In this document: piece after piece, positions 44,691 to 58,069 of the stretch
Layout: each line of letters opens with the position of its first letter
How positions within the stretch are numbered: position 1 is the stretch's first letter
Source of the DNA: Chaunax sp. Z400
Lineage: Eukaryota; Chordata; Actinopteri; Lophiiformes; Chaunacidae
Assembly: GCA_037577475.1 (NCBI GenBank)
Contig: CM075192.1
Span: forward strand, 5,264,908-5,328,907
Direction: 5' to 3'
Length of the DNA stretch: 64,000 bases
Translations under genes and position numbers: made by a program
Notes under the pieces: generated by a model
The model's input: only the letters and a program-made list of their open reading frames with translations
The model's database searches: none
What the model was told of the DNA's origin: nothing

Positions 44691-44741
44691 CTGTTGTGTT
44701 GCCACAAAGGGATATCTTATCTTATCTTATCTTATCTTATC
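44690..44741 (+). mobile_element. LINE 3' tail with (TTATC)n
   Basis: TTGCCACAAAGGGATATC followed by five TTATC units is the form of a fish LINE 3' terminus. No upstream coding is recognised. Confidence 0.45.
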
Positions 44742-45535
44742 AAATGTCACCATTTTGTGAACATAAACCTAAAATACAACAGAAAGGTTTCACTTGAGGC
44801 TTTTTTTTAGAGCATATTGCACTGGTTATAAATACATTAAATTGTTTTTGGCATCACGAGTCTCTAAGCATCTCCATCCTATTCCTGCTGTATTAAATAA
44901 TGACGTATTAAATAGAGCTGTGGGGAAGCCATCATTGATCTTACGTGTTGGACCAGGTCAAGGCCGTCAGCTCACTCCAGACTTCTGCTGTCAGAGCATA
45001 AAACTTAAAAGCGCAATGAATATGATTTTACCCATAGCACATGATGACCCTAATATATCTGCAGGGGCTTGACAGGCTTGTTGATCAATACCACTGACTT
45101 AATGATTACCCGGGTGGGTGCTGAGAACTCTAGATTTAACTTTCAAGGCCATTGCCACTGCTGATAGATTGCTAGAGGTCACAAATTATTTAATGTTCTT
45201 TAAACAAGACATCAACTAAATAAATTATGACTATGAGGCTAAAAGTTGTGTTTGAAACTGTAATCCAGCTCTTGAAGATAACCTAGCCACTCAAGCTAGC
45301 ATCATGATCATGTTAGCTTATTTCATGGTAGCATTTTTTACCCTAGCCAATCAGTACATTGACATAGAGACTGTGATAGCACTTATTAGGAGCATTTAAG
45401 AGTTGTTATCAACTTCAGTCTGGCCACAAAGGACTGGCATGAACAGGCTTCAGCTGAGAGATAAAATCAGGAATGTATCCTCAGGGATTTAATGAGTTTA
45501 AGCTGCACAACAGAGGGTTGGTAATGCTTATAATT
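44742..45535. other. Intergenic
   Basis: A 92-residue frame at 44794-45072 is not recognised. No other feature. Confidence 0.3.
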
Positions 45536-46680
45536 TCAAATGGATCCAGGTAGCGACTGTGTTTGGTGTTTGGTATGTTTGGTATTGAGGTGTTGGGTTC
45601 CAGGAACAGTCAGCCAGCAGAGCAGGCATCCCTCCGGATCATGTAATAGACCTGGATGTAGGCTTGAAATGAAGGAAAAGCGATGTGGCCTTCCTGTACA
45701 AGAAACAGGGGATGCAGATGAACCAAAGAGCATCCAAAGGGAGACCTAGCAATGGCTGTGCTGGACAGCGAGTTATGAGCATATTCAGTACACAGTACTG
45801 TAGAGTAGAGTACTCTAGGTTCCAGGGTTACTGCATGTGACACACCAAACGGCTGCTTCCAAGTCCTGATTGGCCCACTCCGCCTGACATGAAGTCTTAG
45901 GATGAAAATCAGAAGACAAACTGAAAGAGGCTTTACTGATGGCCTTCCAAGCCTGAGAGATGAATTGTGGACCGAGGTTCGAGACGATGCCGTGAGGAAG
46001 CCTGGACAGATGGTTGGCCAGGGGATCAGCTGTGTCACACGCTGTAAGGAGTTTAGGGAGAGTGAACTGCTTTAGAAAAACAGACAACACTGGTGAAACT
46101 GGTGGAATTACGTTGAGAGGGAAGCAATCCAGTGACGAAAATCAAGTGCAATGTGAGACCAGTGGCAACTGGGTACAGACAGAGGGTGGAGCAGACCAGT
46201 TGGGTGTTGGTGAGAGGCTTTTCTGCGAGCACACAGAGAAGGTGGAGGGTGTGAGTTTATAGGGTAGCAGGACCAGTGATCCCACTGAAGGATCTGGGAA
46301 CGGACAGGGTCTGGGACAAACAGCAAGCCCATTACCTAGGTCAGGTTGAGCACTTTTGAGCCTCCTCAAACCACAGACTATCTCCCACCACACAGTAAGA
46401 GGCAAGGATGGTATCCATGATCACATGGGTGTCTTCAGGAGAGAACTGATGGGAGAGGGTGTCAGGCTGGGTGTTCTTAGAGCCTGGACAGTATGTGATG
46501 GTGAAGTTAAAGCGACCAAAAAACAGAGCCCAGTGTGCCAGATGGGGGCTAAAGCATTTAGCAGACTGAATGGAAGCCAAGCCCTTATAGTCTGTCCACA
46601 CAGTGAATTACTGCTCACCCCCTCTGAGCTAGGTTCCCACCAGTGATGTGTCTCTGCAGTATTGACTGTCGTAGTTTCTA
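45536..46680 (-). mobile_element. Ty3/gypsy pol remnant: RNase H and integrase
   Basis: On the minus strand 46341-46601 reads MWTDYKGLASIQSAKCFSPH, then FFGRFNFTITYCPGSKNTQP and DTLSHQFS, the C-terminal RNase H region of Ty3/gypsy pol. Downstream, several frames hold integrase pieces: LPHGIVSNLGPQFISQAWKA (normally GIVSDRGPQF) and SSDFHPKTSCQAEWANQDLE (normally GYHPQTNGQTER.N). The end near 45650-45730 (PSFQAYIQ) resembles the post-integrase part. Many frameshifts; the catalytic Asp of the central motif appears changed to Asn (SNLGPQF). No LTR was found. Confidence 0.72.
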
Positions 46681-47008
46681 TTATGGTGGATTTGGAGAGA
46701 ACCGAAGAAGAATGCAGAGTAGAAGTGGATCAACAAGTCAGACTTTCTGAGCTGGCATGCAAAGTCTGCTAGGCCTGTTTGATGCCTTTGGACATCCACT
46801 TTAGGTCCTGGTGGAGGTATCTAGAAGGTAACTTAAGTTCTCCACAGCAGACAGAGTGCTATTAAGTATTGATGGGGGGATAGTGTTAGGATGCTCCTCC
46901 TGAAGTCCAATGTCCAGCTCTAGGGTGTTATGACCACACCAAAGGTCCCCTTTGGGGGTGCCATTACTGATTGTCTGGGTACTGGACATAATTTTCCTCA
47001 GCCTCATC
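46681..47008. other. Sequence beyond the gypsy remnant, unassigned
   Basis: The minus-strand frame 46801-47043 and its continuation (QRHQTGLADFACQLRKSDLL near 46730-46790) look protein-like, but I do not know the family. It may be an old gene or retroelement piece. Confidence 0.3.
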
Positions 47009-47212
47009 TGCTGCCTCTTATAGCCCAGTATCACAAATCGCAATTTGCCTCAAGGGGCTTTACAATCTGTGCAGCAAACAACATCCTCTGTCTTTGGACC
47101 ATAGTTCAAATAAATATAATTCCCCAAATAATCAAAGGGGGAAAACTGCAGAACGATCCCTCTCCCAAGACTAAGGACATGTCAGACAGCCTCATTCCCA
47201 GGGCATCAAATT
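47009..47212. repeat. Common teleost dispersed repeat
   Basis: TATAGCCCAGTATCACAAATCGCAATTTGCCTCAAGGGGCTTTACA and the following CATCCTCTGTCTTTGGACC form a well-known fish interspersed sequence; the family is not assigned and no coding is present. Confidence 0.55.
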
Positions 47213-47404
47213 GAACTTTTTTTTTAATGGTTTCATTACATCTCTCTGTATCTCATTCAGATGCAAAAGGCTTGCTTTAGTGTCTGTATGAGATGTATCA
47301 AGCTTTAAAGTAACTCCAGTTCAAACACATCCTTGCCCAGCTGTATATGGTGGGGCATAAACGCACAGAATGTCGTGAGCAAGGAATGAGAGGCAGGTAT
47401 GTTA

Positions 47405-47453
47405 ACCAGGGTTTGTAAACCTGGTTAATCCTCGTCAGGTTACAAACCCTGGT
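47405..47453. repeat. Hairpin-forming inverted repeat
   Basis: 47405-47423 (ACCAGGGTTTGTAAACCTG) pairs with 47436-47453 with one bulged base and a 12-base loop. Confidence 0.75.
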
Positions 47454-48180
47454 CAGGATCAATTATTTGACTCAGATGTTACAACTTCTATTGAGAACTA
47501 GTATTTAACCATTTGGAGGCACATGGAGCCCAATGAATTTCCCAGTATGAAGGGCAGCCAATATATGGCAGGGTATCACATTTCTTCATGGAAAGGACAT
47601 CTTAGAAAGTGGGTCATCATATTTTCTCAATTTTTAAGAGAACCCACCAGTGCATTTTACCACATTTTGTCCACTATAAGGGCATCCAACATGTTTTCTC
47701 CACTTGACAGGCACCCTATTGAGCATATTTCATGTTCATCGTGTTTCATTTGTCTACCATAGATGCATCAGAGGGCACTTTGTGGCATTTTTCCAAACAT
47801 GGGGGCAGTGTGGGGTAGTATGAGACAATCAGAGCACCTGCACAATGCAGTTTACTAAGGCTGGAAGTCCCAAGAGGGGTGGAGCACAGGACTGAGTAGC
47901 AGGTAACACACACCACTGTCACCCAGGAGACCAGGGTTTGCATCCAGCATGAAACCAACCTAGTTCTTGTGCCTAAACTCAACCAAAGAGCTTCAAGTTT
48001 CAAGTTAACCACATCTGAAAGGCTTCATGGCAGGAAGGTGTTGCTCACAGATGCTAAAGGGCACCATCTGGATCAACTGAGGGGCGTGACAAAGTGGCAT
48101 TGGTACCTAATGACGCGGGATGAGAACACGTTGTATATATACACAATAGATCAACAGGAAAATGTCTCAATATAGACACA
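47454..48180. repeat. Unassigned dispersed repeats
   Basis: 47640-47790 has loosely repeating units of about 32 bases (AGGGCATCCAACATGTTTTC, AGGCACCCTATTGAGCATAT, AGAGGGCACTTTG). 47920-48120 (CAGGAGACCAGGGTTTGCATCC, CCTAAACTCAACCAAAG, AAAGTGGCATTGGTACCTAATGACGCGGG) resembles a teleost DNA-element repeat. No coding. Confidence 0.35.
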
Positions 48181-49285
48181 TTTTGATGACAGAGGGAAGT
48201 GAAGAGTATGGATCCAGGAGGAGGGAGAGAGAGAGGCGCACAGCAGTGGTTCGTAGGACTGTCTGAAAGGTTAGTGTGTCTGTTGATGTCTTGTCAGGAG
48301 CATAAAAACAGACAATAAGAACTGATGTTAATAAATTCATTGAGACTGAGACTGTCCCCAGTAACTGGTAGTGGCTTCCTCAGAGCCCCAAATGAATTGG
48401 ATAAACATTTGTAGATAGTTTAATAAAAGAAAACTTGCCTGCAGTTTACCACTGTAAACAAGTGTTTGTATAGACTGCAGGTTTTCCTCATTTTCCCCTC
48501 AACAAGTAAATATGAGATCCACCCAGGGGACTAAGTTGTGTGTACGATGCTGTAAGAGGCCCCTGCTGAGCTATAATCTGATCGTGTTGTGAAAACAATT
48601 CTAATAATGCTGTAGAATTAGAGCGATGAGGCCCCCCCGTCGACTGGAACATTTGAAACCAATGGCACACAGGCCGGGGCTAATGACTCAGCTTACCGCT
48701 CAGATTGGATGAGAAAATGGGCTTGAATAGTACTTAAGGGAGCCCTTAACACTGAATGCATTGAGAGCCAATTAGCAACAGTAAAATGCTGTACAGTTTA
48801 CAGTGAGAGTTGTTTTGATTGGATGGTTGGAGATCATAAACTCCATCATAGGCTGCCCAATAGAGACATTTCGTCATTACATGATATGAAATGAATTACT
48901 GAATTTAAGAATCATCTACAGTACTGCACGGTGTAATGTAAGAGTAAGTGTAGAATGACTCTCCTTACAGAGCAACATGTTCATTTGGAGTCCTGTTTGT
49001 GACCACTTGAAGAATATAAGTCATATGGGATGCGGGATCGCTTCTTTTCACTCACAGACAGTGACTGCCCCTTTCTGTGGCGTTGGCAACGGGTTTGATT
49101 GCCTTTCTGTGGGGCGGTCCTCTGGCTCATACTTCCCTCAGAAACCTTGCGGTCAAACTGGCAACGGAGCCTCTGCAGCACACCTGACTGGTCAATCTGC
49201 AACCTTCCAGCTTCACTCCTCAGGTTCAGTTGCAAGTTCAGCATGATGCTTTGAGAACAGTAACAGCAAACCAAAAGGGTAAAGT
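48181..49285. other. Intergenic, with candidate conserved stretch 48590-48800
   Basis: The region near 48590-48800 is repeat-free with words such as TGACTCAGCTTACCGC and AGCCAATTAGCAACAG. A 116-residue minus frame at 48981-49331 is not recognised. Confidence 0.3.
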
Positions 49286-49289
49286 TGCC

Positions 49290-49341
49290 ATCCATCCATC
49301 CATCCATGCATCTATCCGTCCATCCATCCATCCATCCATAG
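49290..49341. repeat. (CATC)n microsatellite
   Basis: About twelve CATC-type units with three variants. Confidence 0.9.
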
Positions 49342-52300
49342 CTGCCAGTTGTTCCTCATGGGAAGCTGATTGCTCAAACCTTGAGACAAAGTTAGTGATC
49401 TAGTTCAGTCACAACTCGAGCTGTGCTGCGTAAACACAATCATCTCATCCTCCCTCCCAATTGGTGGACTATTTAAGCTGCAACAATTTCCCATCTCGCC
49501 CTCTGCCTTTCAATGCTGCTGCCCTGCATGCTTATTGCTGCCTGCACTTTCAGCCCCACCACCACCCCAACATCCACCTGTAGGCTCCAGTTAGGGGATT
49601 CATGAAGTTTGCTCGTCACTCCCCAATGCCTCCATGTAAACATATCTGCGGGGAGTGATTAAGATCGAGCCTGGATGCCAAACCCAAACTATTGTATGTT
49701 CTGCTGTTTTGATAATAAACATTTCAAATTCATGAGTTGTCTGACTGAACTGAAGCCTGGCAAAATGGATTCTCACATGATCTCAGAAATTAAACTCCCT
49801 CAGGAGGTAATTATTATGACTTATCTGCATGTTTCTCATTGCCAATTGATACATATTTATGATACAAAATACATATTATAGTCACTTTAATATTTTTTCT
49901 ATTATTGACAGAAAGAATAAAGTTCATTGTAGAAATATTGGAAATGTTTCTTTTGTCCAAGCTGACTTCAATGTGACCCGGGACACATTAGTATTCACAC
50001 TGCAGAAAGAGTGCGATCATCTGTGGCCCACCTGAATGTGGTCTGAGAGGGTTGGATCACAAATACCACCTCAATGCATCGAGGGTATGTTCACAGCTGT
50101 ACTCAGAGCTGTCCACTTGATCACTCAAGAGGGATGTTAATACCAGGTCTACACAGGACCTGTGTTTGATTGACAGCCGCTGGGATGCTGCCAAAGTGCT
50201 GTTGTTACACCGTAGGGAACCATAGACAAAGTACATATAATTGTACTGTGGCCCACATGTAATGGCAGACAGTTTGTGGTTAGTGGTGCTGAACAGTAAG
50301 GAACACAGGCTTTAGCAGAGGGCTGATGTGGATTGTTGTTCAAGATGCATGATTTGATTGGCTCTACTAATCTCTGTTTATGTAGACAGATACCTGCAAC
50401 TGTAGTGGAAATAACGGGCACAATCATGACACCAAAAAAAAAAAAAAATCAATAGGTGGCGGTATTATTATTATCATTGATATATTAAAACTTGATGTAC
50501 CTTTTATTTTGAAACAAGACACCACTGCCTGATTCTCCTTCCGAATTTGGCTGCAATCACACCATCTGCTCGACTGTAAACTCTCCAAAACCCGACTCAC
50601 ACACCATTCACTGTGTTTAGGAGTTAATAGTAGTAAATCACAGCATTCATCTCAATCACTCTCTCAGAAAGTGAATGAATAAAACATTGTCTCTGTTCTC
50701 CCAAGAAATACGTGATGAGAGGTCATGACCTGAAATTAACGGCCACAGACCCACGTCGATTGCTATTGGCCAAAATCTACTCTCTCAAGCAATCATAGCT
50801 GTGTGATCAATACCAAGAGCAAACAACACTGGTATCATGGTGACAATTACAGGTTTGGAGATTGCGTGGTCTTGTATTCAGAAGGGATGTCCAGGTGTGT
50901 TTGCCAGAGCAGCCAGAGCTGTGTGATTTGGTAGAGCCAGAGATAAAGACAGCCACTCTGTAATTTTCATTACTGAGGAGCCTGGCTGTGGGTTATACTG
51001 CATCCAGCTATTTGGATCTAGTGTTTAGCCAAATACTTCTGTATCGTGTAGGACTGTGTGATAATACTTACTATGGCTGTTGTATCTTGTATATAATTTC
51101 ACTATTAAGTTGACAAAGGGATTGAAATGCAAAAAACACAAAACAGGCAAGTTAAAAAAAAGAAAATCCAGCTTTAATAACTTTGCGAAATCAAAAAAAC
51201 TAAGAAAATATGTACAATTCTGGAGAACAAACTGTTGAAACAAGAGAAAACCAGACATGTTCATGGCAGGAAAACACAACGCACAATGGAAGGAAATACA
51301 AGAAATGATCACAGAGGAAAAGAGAGAAAGCACGCCAGTGTTTCACCGATACAGGGGTCATTTTCACGCCCAGTGTCCATGTTGTGTAAGTAGGTGTGGT
51401 AAGTGTATTGTTGGTGCATTGCTATCTATTTCACCACTGACCAACAAAAACCTGGTCTACAGTTCATGGCGAACTGTTTTTACAATTTTTTTTTTTGCAA
51501 TTTAAAGGCTGCATCAGATGCAACCTCATAGGCCGGGTCACTAAACGCTTACACTAGTGATGCACGGATTGCCTCTGACATCGTCCACATTTTCATCCAC
51601 CCAGAGAAATGATTGCCTCTCATTTAGATTCCAAATATTTCACTGTATGCTTGGCTTTTTGGATGTGTAGCAGAACATAGAGTCTTAATTAACCATAGAT
51701 ACTGCCTGTGTGTCAAGAGATTGAAATGATTAAGTTAAGCTGCTGTGCCTCAGTGAAGCACTTACTGTATATGAGACATACTTTTTACTGTTTGGCACTG
51801 TGGGATCGCAGCATGTAATGTAAATAAAATTGTAATGTAAATAATAATTATTACATCCACCTGCATCCCATCTATTAATCAGAATGATCCTTTTATGACC
51901 TGGCAGGCCTGATCTCCAGTTCAGTCCTCACTTACATGATTCTAAGAAAAGATGAAAAAGTTTCATTTGCAGTTCAATGTGTATTTTCAGTTCACTGAAT
52001 AACTTTTACAAACCACAGCTTCCTGTCCAATGTTTACTTACATGACAAGTTTCTGATATTGTGTTAATCGATATTTCTTCACATTAGATTCTAATAATCA
52101 GCATATAAGCCTGTGTTTTATATGAGCATTTATCCTCCCACACCAACACCTGTAAATCTAATTTGTACTGTGTTTATGCACGCTTTTCAGAGGTGGAGAA
52201 TTTTATCTGCAAACAGTTGCAAATAGAGTGAGTAGTGATATACATAATAATGCTCTTTCTCATAATGCTCTAACATGTCTCCCCTTATTATTTGTGCGAG

Positions 52301-54285
52301 TCTTCCATAAATGCATATACAATGAGGAGAGAGATGCACCCTGAAAAGCTCACACTGCCACTCCTGCTTGCTGCATCTGCTTGATAAACACGGAGCGTGT
52401 GTTTGGTGCAGAATCAAATCTGCACCACAGTTAATCTACCCCTTTCAGTGTTTCTGCCACTCCATGTAGTTATTAAGAAGGTAATACATGGGTTATGTTA
52501 CTTAAATACATCTATTGTTATGCATTTTATCACTAAAAACTTGCAAACTATGTTTGAAATACATTGAATGGACACTTGTTTTGTAAGGAGATCTGCGTGC
52601 AATACCACCTTTGTCCATGTGAGGTAGTTGGGCATAAAAAGGGAAAAGGGGCCAACAGGTGTAGGTGGAGAGTTTAGTGGTTTATGGAATAAACTGAGGA
52701 ACTTACACCTTAGGAGACACTGAGGAAGGCAAGGGCAAAAAAGTCAGTCCAATGAAGCAAACAATATCCACAAGGAGAAAGCAAAAGCCAAAAAAAAACT
52801 AAATCAAAAACTAATCAACAATCACAAAAGAATGGATGGTGACCAAGAATTATGTAAAGGTAAAGAAAAAAAGAGAAAAGAACTTATGAAAAATGTTAAA
52901 GTAAAATCTCACATCCAGTTGTCGCTGAAGAATAACAACCTTTGCTGGCTGTGTCTCCACAAAGACTTATTTATATTGATTGATTTGGCCTCCTGCTTGT
53001 GTTACCCTTCTCACTGTCGCTGCCCCACATCGCTCTCCACTTTGTGCTTCTGTCTTCCCATGAGATCACTTGATATGGTGCATTGCTTTCTATGGCACGA
53101 TCAATTTATAAATGATTTTAAATTCATTATAAAACAAATTCCATGTCCACATTTTGTTGTGCCTGAATTTGAAGTTTCCAAATCAGTTGGGAAACAAAGC
53201 TCCTGTAGTCCAGCATTAAACATAAACCTGCCATAATGAAAAAACTTAAAGGGCATACAATGCTGCAACACAGATGTTAAGTTCTGTGTCACACATCGAG
53301 TGAGTCTCCTCATACTAACATATTGTGCATCCCTGCCTCAAAGACTTTGTATTTGTGTGCTTAGTGACTCAACACATAATCCACTTTCCTCTGCATGATT
53401 TAGGCAGCCAGCATCTTTTAATGTAAAGCACAAAATAAATTACAAAGGAACTTCTAGATGTTTAACAGGATTTCAGTCATTGCCTGACAAATAGGTCTGA
53501 TACGCCATTGCCTGAGAAGCTGCTACAGAGCAACATTACAGCAGTATTAATTTTCTGTTACCCACGAACTGTCAATATTTAGCTCTACAGATGCAAAATG
53601 CTAATGTTGTCTGTCAGCTGTTGGGCTGGGCAGTAAGTGTAAAGTGGGATTAATAGAGTTTTTTTTACTGACGAGAGCTAAGAAGAGCCGACTGGTGCTG
53701 CAAACAAGAATGATGAGATGCTGCAAAGTGCTAAACCAAAACGATGAGCTTAAAGATGCTAAAATGTTGAGCTGGAAGTGCAGAGTGTGGTGATTATTTT
53801 CTGATGGTTAGTCGCTACAGCATCACTTCACATGCCACAAAATCATCTGACCTATTGTTTGTATGAAATATTAATTAGTAATATTTACTATATACACTGT
53901 ACATTTAAGTCGCTCCTGCTTCTTTGTGCTGGTTGAGAGCCAAGTTTGAACTGGGAGCTAAAGAAAGTTCCTCAAACCAGAGTTCTGAGAACTGCAGTCA
54001 TTCCTACAGTAGTTCTTGCAGTGCAGATATATACGATATAGAGAGATCATTAAAACTAAATCTGGTTCTTTTCTGCAGGTCGTTTTCCATTTCTGGATTG
54101 TACCTCCTCAGGGATTCTGTGCAAAACTGCCGTGGCATAGTCTACAATGCAACAGCAACACATACCTCTCATCCACCTCTAGTGGTCCTCTCATCATCTA
54201 TCATTTAAAAAAAGGTATGGCTGCTAAAGTAGCTTGGCTGTTTGAGTGTGGCGGCCATTGCTTTGTGCTGTGCAGGATGTTCTGT
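49342..54285. other. Five kilobases without a recognised gene
   Basis: 49440-49680 is the most distinctive part: balanced composition, repeat-free (CCCAATTGGTGGACTATTTAAG, TGCCCTGCATGCTTATTGC, GGGGAGTGATTAAGATCG), a candidate conserved non-coding element. The frame at 52832-53236 (134 residues) has no domain and is probably chance. Other frames are short. Confidence 0.35.
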
Positions 54286-54289
54286 GCAT

Positions 54290-54506
54290 GCCGGGCATTG
54301 ACCAATCAGTGGTCTGTAATCTTTCATGCACTTCTTTTCATGCAATCTTTCTTTTAGCACCTGCTCGGCTCGCTTGGAACTGCAACGAAGGTAGTACTAA
54401 AAAAAGTAGAACCAGGTACTTTTAACCTAATGGAAAACCAATAAAGGTGAGTAGAGTCACGTAGAGTAGAGCTGGTACTACGCAGTGGAAATGGGGCTTA
54501 TTAGTG
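54290..54506. mobile_element. Non-autonomous DNA transposon fragment
   Basis: TGACCAATCAGTGGTCTGTA, GCTCGGCTCGCTTGGAACTGCAACG, AGTACTAAAAAAAGTAGAACCAGGTAC and TGGAAAACCAATAAAGGTGAGTAGAG, ending CGCAGTGGAAATGGGGC, form a familiar teleost DNA-element sequence. The other end is missing. Confidence 0.5.
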
Positions 54507-55195
54507 ATGATGATCTTCTACTTCTTGTTAATTAAGGTAATCCTGATTTTCGATCAGTCAAAGAGGGTATTAAACTCTTTTTATTTTGCACTTAAAACAT
54601 GGATAAACTGAAGCTTTGTAGGTTCATGCTCCACACAGAACCAGACCTCGAGTTTAACCTGATGACCCCGTGTAGACATACTGTGAGGATGAATGTCCAA
54701 ACAATAGCTACTGGGCCTACTAGCAGGCTGTGCTTATACAGCTGAACAGTGACAATCCCAGTAAAAGGGTTACATAGAGAGATACAGCTCCTCATGTTTC
54801 AACTCTTGACGTGGCACCAGCTTCCTCACAGGCAAAAGGAAGAGGATTCAGGGCCCGAGCAGTTTCCAAAGATCACAGCATTTGAATAATATGAGTTGAA
54901 GGCACCTTTCTTAGCATGCTGAAGAGATTAAAAATTGCAAAACGTGTAAACGTCTTTAAGAAGCTGAGGCTCAGTGATAAAATGTGATGCATGCCTCTGA
55001 GGTTGAGAAGAAGGCGGGGAAGGCAGGCGTAAGGAAACACATGGACTTTAGCAAATGTGGTCTCAACAGGATGTTCTGGGCTGGGTTATACCTTCACTTT
55101 GACTGGTAGCCTTGTTCCGGCGGCTGGTAAGCCTTCAATTAAATGACGGCTACCTTTTTCAAGTCACTAATCCTCTTACAGTTTGGAACCTTACC
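54507..55195. other. Intergenic, no gene
   Basis: No supported coding. The minus frame 54592-54795 is short and unassigned. Confidence 0.3.
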
Positions 55196-55270
55196 CCTTG
55201 CCATGCGGAAAATACACACACACACAGACACAGACACACACACAGACACACACAGACACACACACAGGCA
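55196..55270. repeat. CACACAGA compound microsatellite
   Basis: CA runs with interspersed GA at regular spacing; overlapping frames (55112-55348, 55143-55343, 55159-55416) are repeat artefacts. Confidence 0.9.
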
Positions 55271-58069
55271 TGGTGTTTTTGTGTGTGTGAACAGCGAGCG
55301 TCACCCTCATGCTGCCTGTCGTGCAGTCCTCCTGCCTTCTTAAGTTGACAAAAGAGGCTGTTCTTGTCAGACTGAGGCCGGAGGTGAAGTCTGGATGAAG
55401 AAAAATAAAAGTGCATATGTATGTGGCAAATCTGAACTCATGTCACACATATACATGACAGACGTGACAATGCCCTGAACAAATTCACATTGCATATAGA
55501 CTCCTTTTTAGCAGAATTATGAGTCTAATTAAATAAATAAAAATGCTAAAAGCTTATCTAATTTGCAACCTTAACATAACCTTGAGGTTAATCATAAGTG
55601 ATCTGTTACAGGCCTATATGTGAACAGATATGTTCAGGTCTTTGTTTCGAACATAGAGAGAGTGATGCGCCTTTATTCCGGCCCGACGTCTGTCTGAACG
55701 TAATGAAGGCGTAATGAGGCATCAGTTTGTTCCACCTCTGTGACGCCTCAGGAGGCAGTAACAATGCCTAAAAACAGTCAGAGTGAAGAACAAGTGACGT
55801 TGTACTGTAGTAACATGTTCACGTGTGCAACCCTACCCCCGGGGGATGCAGTAGCAACAGGAAGTGGGTTATTTAACGACCAAAGCACAGAAAAAGATGC
55901 TTTTTTTTAAAGCTGGTATTCAGCAGTGTTTCAAGTCGTGTCCTGAAGATTATAAATACATTACTTCAAAAAGGGATCTTCCCTCAACACAGCTACTATG
56001 AAATGCTGAAAAATCTGGTTCATGCCTTTATTTAAAGCTGACTTGATCACTTTGATCCAATATTTACTCGTCTTCCTAAAAAAACACCTCAGAGAGACTT
56101 CAGCTTATTCAAAACTCTTCAGCTCAGCTATGAACCAGGGTGAAGACCAGGGAGCACACTAGTCCACTTTCAACTTTCTGGAACATTTACAATACATTTC
56201 AAGGTCCTCCTCCTTACATAGAAAGCTCTTAATGTGCTCAGAACAAGCTGCATCGCTAACTATGTTGTTCACTATTTGCCTGCCTGTGTCTTTGTGATGT
56301 GAAGCATTTGGTGCATCTAATTTATCTGTTGTAAAGAACTTTGTGTGAAAGGTGTCATGCCAAAATAAAGTATAATCATCATGTGCTCTAACTTTACTCC
56401 ATGGTAAAATGGTCATTACCTGTGCAATAAAATGTTCTTAGTATGCAAGGTAATTATGCAATGAATGCATGGAGTGCACATGTACACACTGATTGTACAT
56501 ACACCTACATGTAGGCCAACTATTTAACAAAAGAAGCCCAAAGTGCACAGTGTAACAGTAAAAGGAGTTTCTGTCAAAGCGATTATTTCTGTAATAGAGT
56601 GCTGGACAAATGCTTTTAGTGAGGAAGAAGACATAAAATGAAAGACTGTTCAAAAACATGAAAATGACTTGTGTAATTTTGAGCTTTCAAAATTCCAACT
56701 AATGGACCCAAAAACATGTTGTTCCAAGGAAGTGACATCATCCGTCATGAAAGTGCTGCCAAAGAAATCCCAAAACCAACATTTTAAAATACAAGATGGA
56801 ATAAAATTTCTGTAATTTATAAAAATTACCATGTAAATAGTTATTAAGTGACTTTTACACATGTAGTGTAGCTCATTTGGTCTGACCAAGAAATCAAAGA
56901 GATGTTTATATTGACATGGTGACATAGTGTGACTGATCCTACAGTACAAAGCTCCACCACATCCACAACTATATTTTTATGACCTGGCTCGCACAATCTG
57001 TGTATTTCACTGGACCACTAGACCTGTTTTTGTTGCATTTGCTCACATGCAGTCAAATGGAGTTGGTGGGACAGAAGCCTGGAAGACGTTGGAGGCAAAA
57101 AACGAAACAAAATATAACCTCATCATAATCTGTTCAGAACTTTTAGAGTAATCCTGCTAAAAGAAGACAGACAGGCGAACAAACCAATGCCGTCAATAAA
57201 ATTACCTCCAGATTATTATTTAATGGACTAGACACAACACTACAAATCCTTTGCACCTTACTTTGCACCCAGACTGTGTGTCCTTTAAAAAGCAGGACAC
57301 GCTTCTCATAATACTATTTTATTTAATTTATGAATTCATCGACTTAGTCTGGCTGCTTTCAGAGGCTGTTAGGAAGCAGGGAGGCAGTGAAGTGCCAGTC
57401 ATTCACTGCTTTAACTTTCTTTTATCACTTAATTTCATGCATTCATTACTATTTTGAAATGCTTCTTAATTATTCTTGTTTTTTTTGTTGAACATTGAGA
57501 TATTTTGATGACTTTTGTCCTCCCTCTTAACTTCCCCAATGTTTCAAAATGTACAGGTTGCTGACTTTAACCGAAAAAACACTGACTTCCAAATACAGCG
57601 TATTGCAGTACAATCTGTCCATTACACATCTGAGCCCTAAGAATATTCTTAAGAATGGGAGGAAATTAGACTGAAGACTGAAAACGAAACAGAAATGTGC
57701 CTCCTAAAGGTAATCTTTTTGCATCTCGCCTTAAAGTGTAAATTGCTTTTGTTATTTTGCTGAAAGCAGGAAATGATGAATCTTGTGTAATTTTAGGGGA
57801 GGAAAGCTTCTTCAGACTTGGCTTTTATTTGTAATTTTGCTACCCATATACTGACAGCTAACACTAATTAAACCTGAAACGTCTCTGTCTGCAGCCTCTA
57901 CAGTGCAGATGAACTACTCTGCACCACAATGCCATGACCGTGGTTGTATGAACACATGCTTACTAATATCTCGATCTCTCGTAATAATGATATACATATA
58001 CAAGCTACATATATTGTATAGTCTTATAATCTTTTTATTGCCAGACATACAGACAGCTGCCCTTCACTG
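55271..58069. other. Intergenic, no gene
   Basis: 57110-57215 has a diverged family T right part (TCAGAACTTTTAGAGTAATCCTGC, ACAGACAGGCGAACAAACC). 57700-57860 is repeat-free and could be conserved. No exon is recognised. Confidence 0.35.

Noticed and set aside
47930..47960. tRNA-like GGTTTGCATCC near a possible B box
   Set aside because: No cloverleaf can be drawn around it; it fits a dispersed repeat better.
52832..53236. 134-residue frame starting MDGDQELCKGKEKK
   Set aside because: No domain, no splice partners and AT-rich composition; most likely chance.
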